From assembly GCA_951799425.1 (NCBI GenBank), contig OX637394.1, positions 5,839,501-5,903,500 on the forward strand: 64,000 nt of DNA, in the 5' to 3' direction. This stretch comes from Ilex aquifolium (Eukaryota > Streptophyta > Magnoliopsida > Aquifoliales > Aquifoliaceae). Positions 10,918 through 23,274 of the stretch are shown here, one piece after another (within the stretch, counting starts at the first letter, position 1; each line of letters opens with the position of its first letter). The notes under the pieces are model-generated. The model searched no databases and was not told the DNA's origin. It worked only from the letters and a program-made list of their open reading frames with translations. Both the position numbers and the translations under genes were made by a program.

Positions 10918-13900
10918 ATGGAGGAGTTGATGAATACTCTAACATGGGCAGTGGTGATATCTTCGAGCTGCTTGTTAATGTATCTGTACCATCTTCTCTG
11001 GGTCAGCCCAGAAAGACTAAGAGCAGAGCTAAGAAGGCAAGGAATAAAAGGTCCAAAACCATATTTTCTCATAGGCAATGTATTGGAGATGAAAAGAATC
11101 ATGTCCGATCACACGGAGGCGGCAGCGGCGGAGAAGCCTGCGACGGTGGCGGGTGGTGGCGCTCTGACAGCAAACTATGCTCTTTCTATCTTCCCATATT
11201 TTGAGCAGTGGAGGCAAAAATATGGTATCAACAAACCAATCATTACTAGACTTCTTTCCTCAGTTTCTTCCTAATATATCATCCTGTGTTCATATTACTA
11301 GAAATTATAGTTTTAATTCATCACCCAGACTCCTTCCTCAACGGCTTACCCAAAATTTTTTTTTTTCCCCGAGGCGGAAAAAAACGGCTTCCCCAATTAG
11401 CTAGGGTGCAACTCGGGCGGATTGGACGGGTTGAGAGGTTAACCCTAGTCCAATTCTAGGTATATAATCTTCAACCCAAATTCTAACCCTAACTCTACCT
11501 CAACACGAGTACTGCCCGAGTTTAATTCGGGCGGACTAGGGTTGAATTCGGGTTAAAAATTGGGTTGGACTTGGGTTACTTAATTCGGGTTTATTTTTTG
11601 AAGTGTAGATTTAATTTTTTCAAGTGATTTGAGATAAAGGGCGAGGTGCAGATGAAGAGAGAGGGAGTGAGAGAAAGAGGAGTGATGAATGAGAAAAAGA
11701 GGCTAAGAATTTAAGACGACTCAGACGAGTGACGATTGAGAGAGGGAGGAGTGACGATTGACGAGTAAGAGAGGGATCTGAGAGTGAAGTGAAAGTCTGG
11801 ACTTTAAATAGTGAAGATAAATACTAACTCTAGTTAAATATATTTATATATTTATGTATATTCGGGTTCAACTCGATTTAATAATCGGGTTCAACCCGAT
11901 TTTAATATTCGGGTTGAGCTCGACAACCCGAGACTTGTCCAAATTTAATTCGGATTAGAGTTTTTTTGCTCAAACCCAACCCAAGTATTAAAAATTCTAA
12001 TTTAAGCCCTATTTTTTTTGGGTTGAATTCGGGTTGACCTCGCCCAAGTTGCACCCCTACAATTAGCTGATTGGAAATAAAAGAAATAATTTTAAGGGGT
12101 AATTCAAGTGATAACAGAGACGAACTGTAAATTTAGACGTCCTGAGTTTGAATTTTAGAACTCTTTGAGGCTAAGTTATTAAAAATTTATCCCTCATAAA
12201 TACCCTAATCTCGGCATGAATGATCTACCTTTGACTAGACCGGAAAGGAGATTAGTAGAGGTGCAAGTAAGCTAACTTAATCACCCCTATCATTGAACCA
12301 AAAAAAAGAGAGAAATGGATCAAATAATGATTTGATGTGTCAATTAGGATCAATCCTAATCCCAATATTTTATGGTCAGTCTCACTGTTTAAACCTCGTT
12401 GATCAGAATCTGACTCGTTTGATTCGTAAATTGATCTTGATTGAGTCATAACTTTTTTTCTATTTTTTTGGGTAGACTTTGGTATTTGAACATGAATGCA
12501 TATTTTTAGTTTTGGCTCTGTTTTGTTACTTTTTTCTTGGTTGTGATAAGTGATGAGTTGAATCAGTGTTACATTGCAGGTTCAATATATATGTATGCCA
12601 CAGGAAATGTGCAAAATTTGTACATCTCCGAACCCGAATTGGTGAAGGAAATAAGCTTGTTCAGGTCTTGGGACTTGGGTAAACCTAGATATCTAATAGC
12701 ACAGCTTAAACCCTTGCTTGGACTTGGCATCACCAGATCTAATGGCCAAACTTGGGCTGATCAAAGGAAAATCATTTCTCCACAGTTTTTCACAGACAAA
12801 GTCAAGGTAAGATGTGGTTTACTTCACCGTTATTCACCACCAACTGAAAAAATGGAACAGAGTTCATACTAGAAGGTAACACCCGCTGGTGTTGACTGTA
12901 TATCCCACCAGTACACGACCCACCCAATAGGATTGTGCATTGGGCAAACCAGATTAAACTGGTAATTGTAGAGTAAATTTGTGGATATAGTCTAAAATCG
13001 GAACAATGTGCAGGGGATGGTAAACATAATGTTGGAATCAGCAGTGGAAATAATGACATCATGGGAGGATCAAATTGAAATAGAGGGAGGAGAGACAGAG
13101 ATTAGGATTAATGACTACCTTATAAAGTTCTCCGCGGATGTCATCAACAAAGCTTGTTTTGGGAGCGCAGACTCAAAAGGGAAACATGTGTTTGAACTTA
13201 TTAGATCACTTCAAGAAGCCATCTCTCGCACTACCATCATCATCAGACTTCCCATTTTCCGGTATTACTATTTTTGTACTTCTTGTTTTCGCTCTTCTTG
13301 TTCTTTTTTTGTCTGCTGATGCACAGTTCCTTGCATTGCCTAAATTTTTACTACTGTTACACCACCATGTAGGTATCTTCCGACAAAAACAAATAGAGAG
13401 GTTTGGCGGTTAGAGAAAGAAATCGAGAAGTTGATATTAAACTTAGTGGCAGATGGTAAGAGAAAACATGAGAAAGATCTGCTTCAAGTAATACTGGAAG
13501 GCACCTGTGTAAAACAGCTTGGGAAAGAAACAGCAGATCGCTATGTGGTGGACAATTGTAAGAACATCTTTGTTGCAGGCCATGAGACTGTAGCTAGTGT
13601 TGCAACATGGACCTTGATGCTGCTTGCTGCATATCCAGAATGGCAAAATCGGGCTCGTGCTGAAGTGATCGACATTTTTCAAGGTCACCCTCCTGATGCA
13701 GATTCACTCCATGAGTTGAAAACGGTACACACAAAATGTACATCTAAAGTGATCAAATCAAAGACATGGAATTTATTTTTTTAAGTTTTGTGAATTAAAA
13801 TACAGTGATACTTGAACAAGGAAAGTTGCTTCTTTGCAGGTGATAATGGTGATTCAAGAGACACTGAGGCTATATCCCCCAACTCCATTCATTTCCAGGG

Positions 13901-14265
13901 AGGCTCTTGAGGACATGAAGTTTGCTGATATCTGCATTCCAAAAGGAGTGAATCTGTGGATTCCAATCAATACGTTGCACCGGATTCAGGAAATATGGGG
14001 AGAAGATGCTAATGAGTTCAAGCCAGAGAGGTTTTCAGATGGCATTTTCACTGCTTGCAAGTTTCCACATGCTTACATACCTTTTGGAATTGGTCCTCGT
14101 ATATGCTTAGGACAAAAATTTGCTATGTTAGAACTTCAGATTCTTCTTTGTACTCTACTTCCAAAGTTCTCTTTCTCTCTGTCTCCCAATTATCATCATT
14201 CTCCCACCTTCAGACTTACAATGGAGCCTAAGTATGGGATGAACCTCCTTATATGTAAAGTATGA
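10918..14265 (+). CDS. CYP714: Cytochrome P450 CYP714 family, member A
   Basis: Five exons: 10918-11224, 12580-12806, 13014-13261, 13373-13724 and 13840-14265 (1560 nt, 519 residues). It is a membrane-anchored ER monooxygenase of clan 72. The N-terminal hydrophobic anchor is about residues 8-28. The I-helix oxygen-binding motif is AGHETV (329-334), K-helix ExxR is ETLR (385-388), PERF follows, and the heme loop is FGIGPRICLGQ with the axial Cys at about 467. It fits CYP714 by intron positions and by blocks such as VVDNCKNIFVAGHET and MVIQETLRLYPP. Family members oxidise gibberellins or ent-kaurenoic acid (CYP714A/B/D) or triterpene acids (CYP714E). This copy differs clearly from B-F: it has an extra Ala/Gly-rich loop after LEMKR, KPYFLIGN instead of PPPTILLGN, and VASVATW in the I helix. 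It is on the opposite strand, convergent with B. It may belong to a different subfamily; the substrate is unknown. No disruption is seen. Confidence 0.93.
11402..12059. mobile_element. hAT-like element in CYP714 A intron 1 (658 bp)
   Basis: The ends TAGGGTGCAACTCGGGC and gcccaagttgcacccct-a are inverted repeats. A perfect 8-bp target duplication, caattagc, sits at 11394-11401 and 12060-12067. The interior repeats gggttcaacccgat-type motifs and has no transposase. Related, more decayed copies lie near 42724-43117 and 60758-61020. Confidence 0.9.
12095..12312 (+). mobile_element. SINE-like repeat in CYP714 A intron 1
   Basis: This repeat unit begins aattcaagtgataacagagacg, has a pol III B-box-like stretch (gagtttgaatttt), continues with tttatccctcataaatacc and ends in an A-rich tail. 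Related copies occur at 20345-20620, 25150-25345 and, as a 3' part only, 40375-40475. Family and ends are inferred by comparing these copies. Confidence 0.6.
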
Positions 14266-15609
14266 CTCATTCAGGAAATGTTTATAGTAGACAGTACTAG
14301 TTGGCATCTCGTGCGAAGTACGGAATTTATTATCTCTTTCTATTATCACCTTACTACCAGACCCTTTGTGATTCTGTTTTGTGTTGCTAAAGTTTGCTAG
14401 GGCTCAAGCATAAGAGGAAGATCTTAATGTGATCCTGCACATAATTAGTAAGGGCATCAAAAATTGTAGCTTTGAATACTTATTCTCCCAAGATCTAATA
14501 CTTCTCTAGCAAGGGAACAACTAAAGTACCATTTGTTAATACTTTTTATTTTTTTTTTATTGAAGCAAAAAATCAATTTCGTCAAAAAAAATATAATAAT
14601 AATTAATACTTTACAAAATCAATCTGTCCCTCCTAACAGATTGCACTGTTCAGTCAATTGAATAGCCACTTGGTGCTAATGGCTTCGAATCCAACCCAAA
14701 TTCCACCCTTTTTGACATGTTTTGAACCTTCTAAACTTCCCAATGCATGCATGATTTTGAAAAATAACACAATTTTGAAACACATACATGGATGAAATGG
14801 ATCAAAATGCAATAAAAATGCATTGAATTTTGAAAACAGGGATTTCAACCTAAAAACTTTAAAATCACTCTAAACTTCAAATCTTTATTTCAGCATATGA
14901 TAACTCACTCTAAAATATATAAATAGAAAGAAATATGAATAAACATATCGAATCAAAATCCGCAAACACACACACACCTCTTCGAATTTTGCAAGCACAT
15001 TAATCAACTTATGTGTGTATTGTGTAAAGCCTTTCATCAACTAAATCTAGAATTCTTCTAGGTTAAGGATTTTATAAATCTATACATAGATTCGAAGATG
15101 CATCGTATAAGTGAAAGCAACTGACACTAACAGGTGGCATTATAATTACAAAATCAATCTATCCCTCCTAATTTACAAAATCATCAAGGCCCCAGAAACG
15201 CAATACACAATGAAATACTTAGAAACACAAAAGAATTTAAATGATGGCTAATGATATCCTTCAAAGGTTAATTCAAAGGGAACATAGGATATGGTATATA
15301 ATATCATAATTAGGATCTCTTTAGTTTATGAGGTTCAATGTGGCAGGGTGTAGAGCACCAGTACTAGATTGGATTCTGAATAAATATAGATTCTGAACAA
15401 AATTAAGCATCTTGTACAACTCTCGTGTAATATTCAATATTGTTTTCTCCTATTTTTGCTCACTGCTGTTTATTACATGAGAGTAATCAGAAAAATAAAG
15501 CACAAAGTAAAAAGGAAAGGAGAGAGCCTAAGAAAAGGTACCTTCTCTTTATCTTATTCCTCTTAATATAGCACTCTGTGGATCAACTAATTTCTGAGGC
15601 ATAACAAGC
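14266..15609. other. Intergenic between convergent CYP714 A and B
   Basis: This contains the 3' flanks of both genes. The part from about 15185 to 15530 is homologous to the 3' flanks of C (from about 22080) and D (from about 34915): all share ccagcaatcac/aaggcccc, acaatgaaatacttag and the tract with cttcaaag and gggaaca. No gene is seen between. Confidence 0.6.
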
Positions 15610-18600
15610 TTACAATTTCTTCACACAGAGATCGACCCCATTTCCAGGCTCTATGACCAAATTCAAGGTCGGTGAGTGGATATAAGTAGGTGAAAGCGTG
15701 AAAGAGAAGTTGGACAGGATGAAAGATAAGAGTATCTTGAGCTCCACCATGGCCAAGTTCTGTCCGAGACACACCCGAGGGCCGACCCCGAATGGCATGT
15801 ACAAGTGTGGAAGCTTGCATGCACCTGTGATCCCATTTGCAAACCTTTCTGGGTTAAATTTGTAGGAATCCGGTCCCCAAATTTCAGGGTCAGTGTGTAA
15901 TGTCAACACAAAGGTCCAGAGGTTAACACCCTTGGGAACATTTATGTCACCAAATTTCATGTCCTTCAAGGCCTCTCTTGACACTACTGCTACCGGAGAA
16001 TAAAGCCTCAAGGATTCATGAATCACCATCGTCATCTGCAAAACAAGGTCGCAATGTAGAGTTAGTATATATAAATCTTGTGTACCTATTCCAAAAATTA
16101 TTCCAACCAAAATGATCCGAGACTGCCAATGTATTCAGTTGTAACAAAAATCGGGAACATGAAGATTCAGTCTCTCGATCAATCTTTCCTAATTCACATC
16201 TTTATAAAAGTTCCTTTCATAAATATTTACATAAGGATCCAGAAAATACTAGATCTCTAGTATACAAGCAAATTGTTGATAAAACTCTTATGCTACTATT
16301 TTAGTGCAAAAATTGATAGAGATTGTTTTGTTTGGCCTAGGAATCATTTGAACTAATCCAAATACATAGGCACAGCTAACAAACCTGACACGAAATTATT
16401 ATAAAATTAGTTGGTTCAAGTTTTGTGATTCTAATCATAAACGGGTATCCCATTACAATCAACATAACAAATGGGTCAACACGGATTTTGTTAAACTTGA
16501 CATGTACATGACACGAACAAGACTATAAACGACAATGAATGGATTGTGGATTGAGAATAAGTTGAATAAAGTTGACATGCCACGATTTAAACACATAAGC
16601 AAACCCGACATGACCCATCCCATTGCAATTAGCCTTACACATTCATCCTCAAACTCTGGAAAATTAAGGTGTTGGTTGCGGAGTCACAGTGAAAATCTAC
16701 CTGTTTCATCTTGCGCAACATGTCAGAATCTGGAGTTTGGCCTTTGCAAACTTCAAGAACCTCAGCACGAATGCAAGCTTGCCATTCTGGATGCGAAGCC
16801 AAAAGCATAAGGCACCAAGTGGCCGAGACAGCGGTGGTCTCATAGCCAGCCAAGTAGATGTTTTTGCAGTTATCCACGATGAATCGGTCGAGTGCTTTTT
16901 GACCAAGGTCTGTGTTTTTGGCGCCTTCAAGAACCATTTGCAATAGGTCCTTCTCATACCCCGCTTCTTTCCTCTCTTTCACTACTTCCAAAATCAATCT
17001 GTGAATTTCCTTCTCGAGTGCCCATTGTTCCCTGTTGTTCTTGGTAGGAAGATATCTGCAGCATCCGATTGAATCAATTCATTTTATTAGAAAGTGTATT
17101 AATTAAACTCAACTGTCGAGATTAAATTCTTGTACAATTTAGTAGGCAAAAATTTGGGAATATTCGATCTGATCTTAAACTTAAAATGAGCTCAATTACT
17201 CTTTACAGATTTTGCTATGTGATTTTAGGCAGGTGAGATTTCAAAACAAATCTACCCAAACTTTCCGACTTGGGAAAATTAGGATTCTTTATAAATAATA
17301 GCAAATTTAAGTGGAGGAGATTCTACTTGAGCCAACTCACACATTGCATGGGTTCGACTTGTCCACAAAATTCAGCCAAAACTGAGCCAAATTCGTACCC
17401 AACTACTCAGAATCATCCCTTAATACCATATAGTAATTTTGCAGTTTATCTATATCTGGGTCCTTTGGATTTAGCCTTTTTTAAGAAAGTACCTCATGCC
17501 AGGAATGCCAGTAGACAAGGCTCTCTTAGATGATGCTTCTTGGAGAGCTCTGAGCTTATGAAAAATCTCAACTCCCTTGGAGTAGTGGCTCCCGAAACAG
17601 GCTCTTGATATTACATCCCCAGAAAAGGTCCTCATATGCTGGTCGATTTTTATGTCAGCAATTCCACCATGACAATTATCAACTATACTTTTCCACGAGT
17701 TTATCAAGGTGAGTGTAGACTCTGTAATCAAGTTCATCATCCCCTACAAACGATTCAGAGGAACCAACATGATAATTATTATGTTTTGTCAAACAAAACA
17801 AAGAGAGAGAAACAAACAGATTCTTTAAGGAACAAAAGCCACAATTTTGTGGTGATTTTATTAAATCGTACCTTAACCTTGTCCATGTACAATTCAGGTG
17901 CTATGATTTTCCTCTGGTGAGCCCAATATGGCCCATTTGATGTCAAAATGCCTTGGCCAAGCAAAGAACCAGGCTCTTTGGCTTGATATAAAGGCTTCCC
18001 CAAGTCCAAAGATGTGCATGTGGTTATTTCTCTCACCATGTCAGGTTGAGTCAATTCTAATATTAGCGTGTTGCCCAGAGAAAACATAAATTTTTCACCT
18101 GTATATATATACATCAGATCAGACGAAGAAAACATCTTAAAAACATGTTTGTTTTATATTGAAACGCTTTTAGAAAATTATGTCATAATTTGGTAAATAA
18201 GTTGAAAAAGAAAATATCATCGCCTTCTGAAAAAAAGTTAAAAAAAAATGACAGCATTTTGATGTCCAATGCTGTGCGGAAATTAGCATGATTATTCATA
18301 TTTTAACTAACAAATTATTTCAAGATCACTAAATAACAAGAATATACTAGCAAATATATAATATCAATCAATTTAGAATAGAATAAAATAAAATCAACAA
18401 TATAAAATAGAAAGTATCCAATTAGAAAGATTTCACCAGCACATGAGCCTCTCAGGGTATTGATGAACATCATCGACTCCAAGATCAAACTCAAACGCTC
18501 ATAACACCACCTACTGATCAAGCCCACTAGAAAGTTGGGGTCAACTTGACTCGAATCGAGTTGCCCACAACACGATAATAAAAGTAGTTGTAGATAGGCA

Positions 18601-19304
18601 ATAATAAAAGTAGTTGTAGATGGGCAATTGTTGTTACAAAACATGGAAGGAGATAAAGTAGTAGAAGTTAGGCAAAGACATGCTAGGTCATGGAAGATTC
18701 TGATGGGTGTAGGTTAGGAAAAAATAACTGTGATAATAGAGAAGACAAGCAACCAAGCCAGCAGCTGATTACCCACTTAATCGGTTAGGCAAATTCCTTC
18801 AATAACCATTAGATTAACATCAAGATCTAATATTTGATAGAACCCACAATTAATTAAAAGATTATAAAGAATTAAATCAATAAATAAATTATATTCCAAT
18901 AGATCAATAAACTATATCAGGAAATTAAATCCAAATCACATTATTGATAAATAATTAATATGGATGATGAAGCATGCAAATACCATACCATATTGCATTT
19001 GCCATTTCTTGAAAAAGGGAAAAAGAGCATTTGCACAGTCGTGGGTCTCCGGAGGTCCGCATGTCGGAGGCTTGGCATTGGCGGTTCTGGACCTCTTGAT
19101 CTCCAAGATGTTGCCGAGTAAAATAGTCGGCGGCGGCCCGGAAATCCCTTGCTTCCTCAGCGACGACCGAAGCCTCTTGGGCTCCACCACCAGCACATTA
19201 TACAGACGTATGAACAAACCTAGTATTACAACAAAAGCTATGGACACAAACATCTTCATTAGGCTCATGATAGTGAGTTGCTTTCTTTCTTCTTCAGCCT
19301 TCAC
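15610..19304 (-). CDS. CYP714: Cytochrome P450 CYP714 family, member B
   Basis: Minus-strand exons: 19304-18989, 18098-17872, 17743-17493, 17055-16701 and 16035-15610 (1575 nt, 524 residues). Anchor, then [15 protein letters not shown] hinge region, I helix [12 protein letters not shown] (about 334-345), ExxR as ESLR, NPERF, and heme loop [11 protein letters not shown] with Cys at about 472. All phases agree and no stop interrupts the frame. The first ATG gives a 12-residue lead ([12 protein letters not shown]) that C-F lack; an in-frame ATG at 19268 aligns better with their starts and would give 512 residues. B differs from C/D at many scattered sites (for example IVDNCHGG with one extra codon in exon 3, WCLMLL in the I helix, GVDLCVKKL at the end), so it is an older duplicate of that lineage. 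Intron 4 (16036-16700) contains a repeat rich in gacacga/acccgacatg motifs. Confidence 0.93.
16290..16640. repeat. Decayed non-autonomous element in CYP714 B intron 4
   Basis: The sequence carries aaacctgacacgaaat, gacatgtacatgacacgaac and acccgacatgacccatcccattg, motifs shared with the repeats at about 8820-9270 and 44700-44880. C and D have a much shorter intron 4 without it. Exact ends and superfamily are not resolved. Confidence 0.45.
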
Positions 19305-19487
19305 CAGCCTTTACGCATAAATTTACCCGGGATGGCATCGTATATGCTGAATTGGGGTCCACCATAATATTACATTTTATCAAAATAAAATAGTGTTTGA
19401 CCCTAAAATATTTATCAAATTCGTTGATCTAATCAATTACAACTATTAAATTAGTAAAAGATTTTAATAAATATTATGACCCACAAT
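19305..19487 (-). promoter_or_regulatory. 5' flank of CYP714 B
   Basis: Upstream region of B. I see no convincing TATA box. It is not obviously similar to the 5' flanks of C and D. Confidence 0.3.
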
Positions 19488-19600
19488 ATTTTTTTTGGGT
19501 CACTATTCATGAGCTTTTACATGGGAGAGAGCGATGAGGCTCGAACCCGCGACTTAAAAATCCAATAACGGGCTACAGTGACTATTAGACCAATCGCCGA
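19488..19600 (-). mobile_element. tRNA-derived SINE-like fragment
   Basis: On the minus strand the sequence runs ggcgattggtctaatagtcac, then a B-box-like gcgggttcgagcct, then a short tail. This pol III promoter layout points to a tRNA-derived SINE. It does not fold as an intact tRNA in my reading, so I do not call a tRNA gene. Confidence 0.45.
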
Positions 19601-19759
19601 TCTTCAAGATCCACAATTATTAATTACTAATTAGGATAATAAATTTGATCTGACATTTTAGGTCCAATTAGCAATGCTTAAAAAAAAAAAAAAAAGCTAA
19701 AGTATAACTCAAATGATGTTTTGCTTGATATGATAAGTAAATCTGAACTATTAAATGAA

Positions 19760-20240
19760 TTAAAATAGGATTAATTGTATTAGAGATCCCCAAAGTATGA
19801 GACTTGTCTCATTTTGATACTCAATATTTCAATTGCATTATTTTGGTCCATGTAATATTGAATATATTTTTATATGGTCCCTTAAGCAGATAACATCTAA
19901 ATTGCTAATGATTTTTTATCATAAATTTGTCATGTAATACTTAAATATAGATCAAAAAATAATTTGAATAACTCTTAACCAAATTTTGGATAACTCTTGA
20001 CAAAAAAAGTGTAATATAGGTAACTTTTGACTAAAAGTTGGATAACTCGTGATTAAAAATGTGTAATTTGGATAGGTCTTTGACCAAAATTTGGATAGAA
20101 ATTTGGTCAAGAGTTATTAGATTATTTTTTTGCCCATATTGAGGTATCATGTGATAAGTTTATGATAACAAATCGTTAACAATCTGTACGTTGTCTGCTT
20201 AAGGGACTCGTGTAATAAGTTCTACTCTTCAATTACAAAA
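19760..20240. repeat. Foldback (MITE-like) element
   Basis: The left arm (about 19860-19950, with ttaagcagataacatctaaattgct) is inverted in the right arm (about 20140-20230, with gttaacaatctgtacgttgtctgcttaa). The middle has a tandem run of variants of taactcttgaccaaaatttgga. Ends are approximate. Confidence 0.55.
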
Positions 20241-20344
20241 AATGCAATCAATTTAAAGGCTGAGGATCAATTTATGCAAATGGCGATGATCAGGAGAGAA
20301 TTTATCCGTTCCTGATGAGTATATTACCCGGCAAAAAATTTCTG

Positions 20345-20620
20345 GATTTAACCTCAAGAGATAACTTAAGTGGTAGCATGGATGAGCTGTAAACTCAGAC
20401 ATCTTGCGTTCAATTCTTGGCAACAAGGATGAGTTGTAAACTCAGACATCGCGTTCGAATGTTGGCAACTTTTTAGGGTCAGGTTAAAAGGGATTTATCC
20501 CTAATGAATATCTTAGTATTGACGTGGATGACATGACTTTGACTGGACCGGAGAAGGAATTAATTGAGGTGCGCGTAAACTGAGCTAAACACTCCTGACC
20601 GTTGAACAACAAAATAAAAA
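20345..20620 (+). mobile_element. SINE-like repeat with internal duplication
   Basis: Same family as 12095-12312. Here the head is duplicated in tandem: gatgagctgtaaactcagacat with its B-box-like gcgttcaattcttgg is followed directly by gatgagttgtaaactcagacat and gcgttcgaatgttgg. The 3' half (ttatccctaatgaatatctt, gactggaccggagaagg) and an A-rich end follow. Confidence 0.6.
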
Positions 20621-21019
20621 AAAGTTTCTGAATTTCATCCCTTAGAGTTGTTTTTTCTGAAAATTGAAATCAAACCCATATCCAACCCATGTTTTTTCCT
20701 TTAATGAATTAATGATACTAAAAATTCTAGGGATATTTGCGGGCCGATACATTAATTAAGTTGCTATTTCAACGGAGCTTCATTCAAACTTCTTCATACA
20801 CGGAATGCTCATGCAAGATTCAAGGGAATAACTTTGAAATTGATGCAATCATTCCATAAAAATGTGCAACTGAAATTATTTCTATGAAAAAAGGCAACTA
20901 TTTAAATTTCAAGAGCAACTATTTTCTTATATTAAAATGTTATGATTTTCCTAAAAAGTTCTTATTTATTAACCCCAAAATCCCTAAAAAATTCAAAGAC
21001 CTTATGAATTGAGTTCGTA

Positions 21020-21330
21020 AACAAAAGAGTGACATAATTAAGAAATAACGTGACATCAAAAAAAAATATTAAATAGTGAATTCACACATTAAAGAGTGAC
21101 ATAATTAAAAGGTAGTGTGACATAATTAAAAAAAATAGTGTGATATAAAAGAGTGATATAATTTTAAAAACAATATGACATCAAAAGGTGACATAATTTT
21201 AAAAATAGTCCGTCATAATTAAAAAATAGTGTGACATAAAAAAAAGTAATTTTAAAAATAGTGTGACATTAAATAGTGAATTCACACATTAACTCATAAT
21301 CATACAATAACTAAAATAACGTGATATCAA
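21020..21330. repeat. Degenerate short tandem repeat
   Basis: Roughly 20-25 bp units built on agtgtgacataattaaaaa recur about ten times with deletions and A-run variation. The phrase tagtgaattcacacatta occurs at both ends of the array (about 21075 and 21275). Confidence 0.7.
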
Positions 21331-21676
21331 AAAGTGAATCTACAAAACACACCCAAAATAAAAAAATGATACTAACTATCCATGGATGACAAAGCACTAA
21401 TATGCCGTTGGTGACTTTCGAACCCATTTCTCTTGTTCTTTCTTTCTCTCTCTCAAAACGGATGGAAAGTTGCAGAAGATCCTTTGGTGAAGATATGGAT
21501 TCCTCCTCTGTTCAGATGTCTCCAAAGAATTTATTACGAGTAGTATACATAATTATAAAAAGTGCCTCTTAATTTTACTGAAACAACGATTTAGCCTGGT
21601 TGTCTGTTCTATGAAGTTTGAACCCTTCGTTATTAAGAAAGACAAAAGAAATAGTTGTATACGGTGGCTTGCAGAT

Positions 21677-21694
21677 GGGGGGGGGGGGGGGGGG
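21677..21694. repeat. G18 homopolymer
   Basis: Eighteen consecutive G followed by TGGTAACG, in otherwise AT-rich intergenic DNA about 1.6 kb beyond the 3' end of CYP714 C. Confidence 0.85.
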
Positions 21695-22126
21695 TGGTAA
21701 CGACAAGAGTATAGAGAAGATTGGGAATTCTTTCAAAATTAATAGAATCATTTCAAAATTTAAACAATTAATTATCCATTAATTTAGAAAATCACTCAGT
21801 CAATAAAATATAATCAAAAAAATAAAAAATGGCTAAATTATTACATAACATAAGTAAAAGGCGTTTATGTACTACTAAACTATGTAAATTTAAAAATACG
21901 TGCCTGGTCACCAAATATTTAGAAAAATGTATACTTAATGATTAAAATGTCTGGGCTAACTCGATTTATGTGTAAGAAAATTGTGCTAATTAATTAATTT
22001 TAACTTGTTAATGTCATGCCGAGGTGATGCCACTGCATAGATTTTTTAACTTTATTTTGACAAACCAAGACAATTGGACCAGCAATCACTAAAGCCCCAA
22101 AAGCTCAACACACAAAAAAATACTTA

Positions 22127-22490
22127 CGGTTGTTTTAGTAACATTTTCGATTTTATATTTTTTTGTGATAAAAATTAAAAATATAAAAGATGTTATCATT
22201 TATATTTAAAAAATAATGAAAATAAAAATAAAAAACATGTTTGATATTAAAGTTGTTTTGATTAATTTTTTAATCCCAAATAAGTTGCTCCTCAAAATAC
22301 AATTGAGAAGACCACCACCCAACCCCCAAAAACCCACCACCAACTCCACCCAAAACTCACCAACAAACCCACTGCAAACCTACGACCAACCACCCAACCC
22401 CTCCCAAAACCCACCAAATCCACTGAAAATCCACCACCAAACCACCCAAAATCCACCAAAACTCCTAAACCTCCTCGATCATTTTCCAAT

Positions 22491-22522
<32 letters not shown>

Positions 22523-22955
22523 CTGAGTGTCATTTAGCAGCGACATACACAAGAGAGAGAGATAGAGAGGATTTGAGCTTTGATCTCTTCGTTTGGCATC
22601 GACATAGACCAGAGAAAAAAAGAGAGATGAAGAGACAGACAAAAGAGATAGATGAGGGGAGATAAGAGGGCTTTTATAGTTCCAACTAAAATTCACCTGT
22701 TTTGGTGTTAATGGGGTTCGATGGATGGGCCTCATTAAAAACCTCCCTTGGCGCGTGCGTGTTTTCATTTTTTGTTTTCTTTTTTTGAAAAACATCAAAT
22801 TTTTTGCTTTCAAAGTTTGGGCTTATTTCCAAAACAAGGTAGGTGAAAAAAAAAACAAAAACAAAACACAAATGTGTTTTTATTTTATTTTTTTGACAAA
22901 AATTGAAAACAAAAACACAAAACTCCAAAAAATTAAACAATTATCAAACGCAACC
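22127..22955. mobile_element. Non-autonomous DNA element, empty site known (~829 bp)
   Basis: The D-gene flank (about 34967) and the B-gene flank (about 15220) read acaatgaaatacttagaaacac without interruption. Here the matching site is split after tactta by about 829 bp. Ends CGGTTGTTTTAGTAA and ttatcaaacgcaacc are inverted, and TTA (22124-22126 and 22956-22958) flanks both sides, which suggests a PIF/Harbinger-like (Tourist) element. The interior contains a C-rich stretch (22310-22470), a GT/GA dinucleotide run at 22492-22522 and no transposase. Confidence 0.8.
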
Positions 22956-23274
22956 TTAGGAACAAAAAACAATTTAAATGATAATTAATAATATCCTTCA
23001 AAGGGAACAGAGCATATGGTATACTATATCAGAATTAGAATCTCTTCTTAACAAAAAATTAAATATCTTGTAAAATTCTCATGTAATATTCAATATCTGT
23101 TTTCTCATATTTTTGTTTTTGTTCATTGCTATTTATTACAAGAGAATAATCAGGAAAATAAAGCACAAAAGAAAAAGGAAGGAGAGAGCCTAAGAAAAGG
23201 CAACTTCTCTTTTATCTTAATCCTCAGTATGGTACTCTGTGGGTGGATCAACTAATTTCTGAGGCAAAACAAGC

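Noticed and set aside
19488-19600. tRNA gene on the minus strand
   Set aside because: Only a B-box-like motif is present and no complete cloverleaf; a SINE head explains it better.
22292-22813. 173-codon minus-strand open frame
   Set aside because: Low-complexity Gly/Val/Ser reading of a C-rich and GA-repeat region inside a non-autonomous element.
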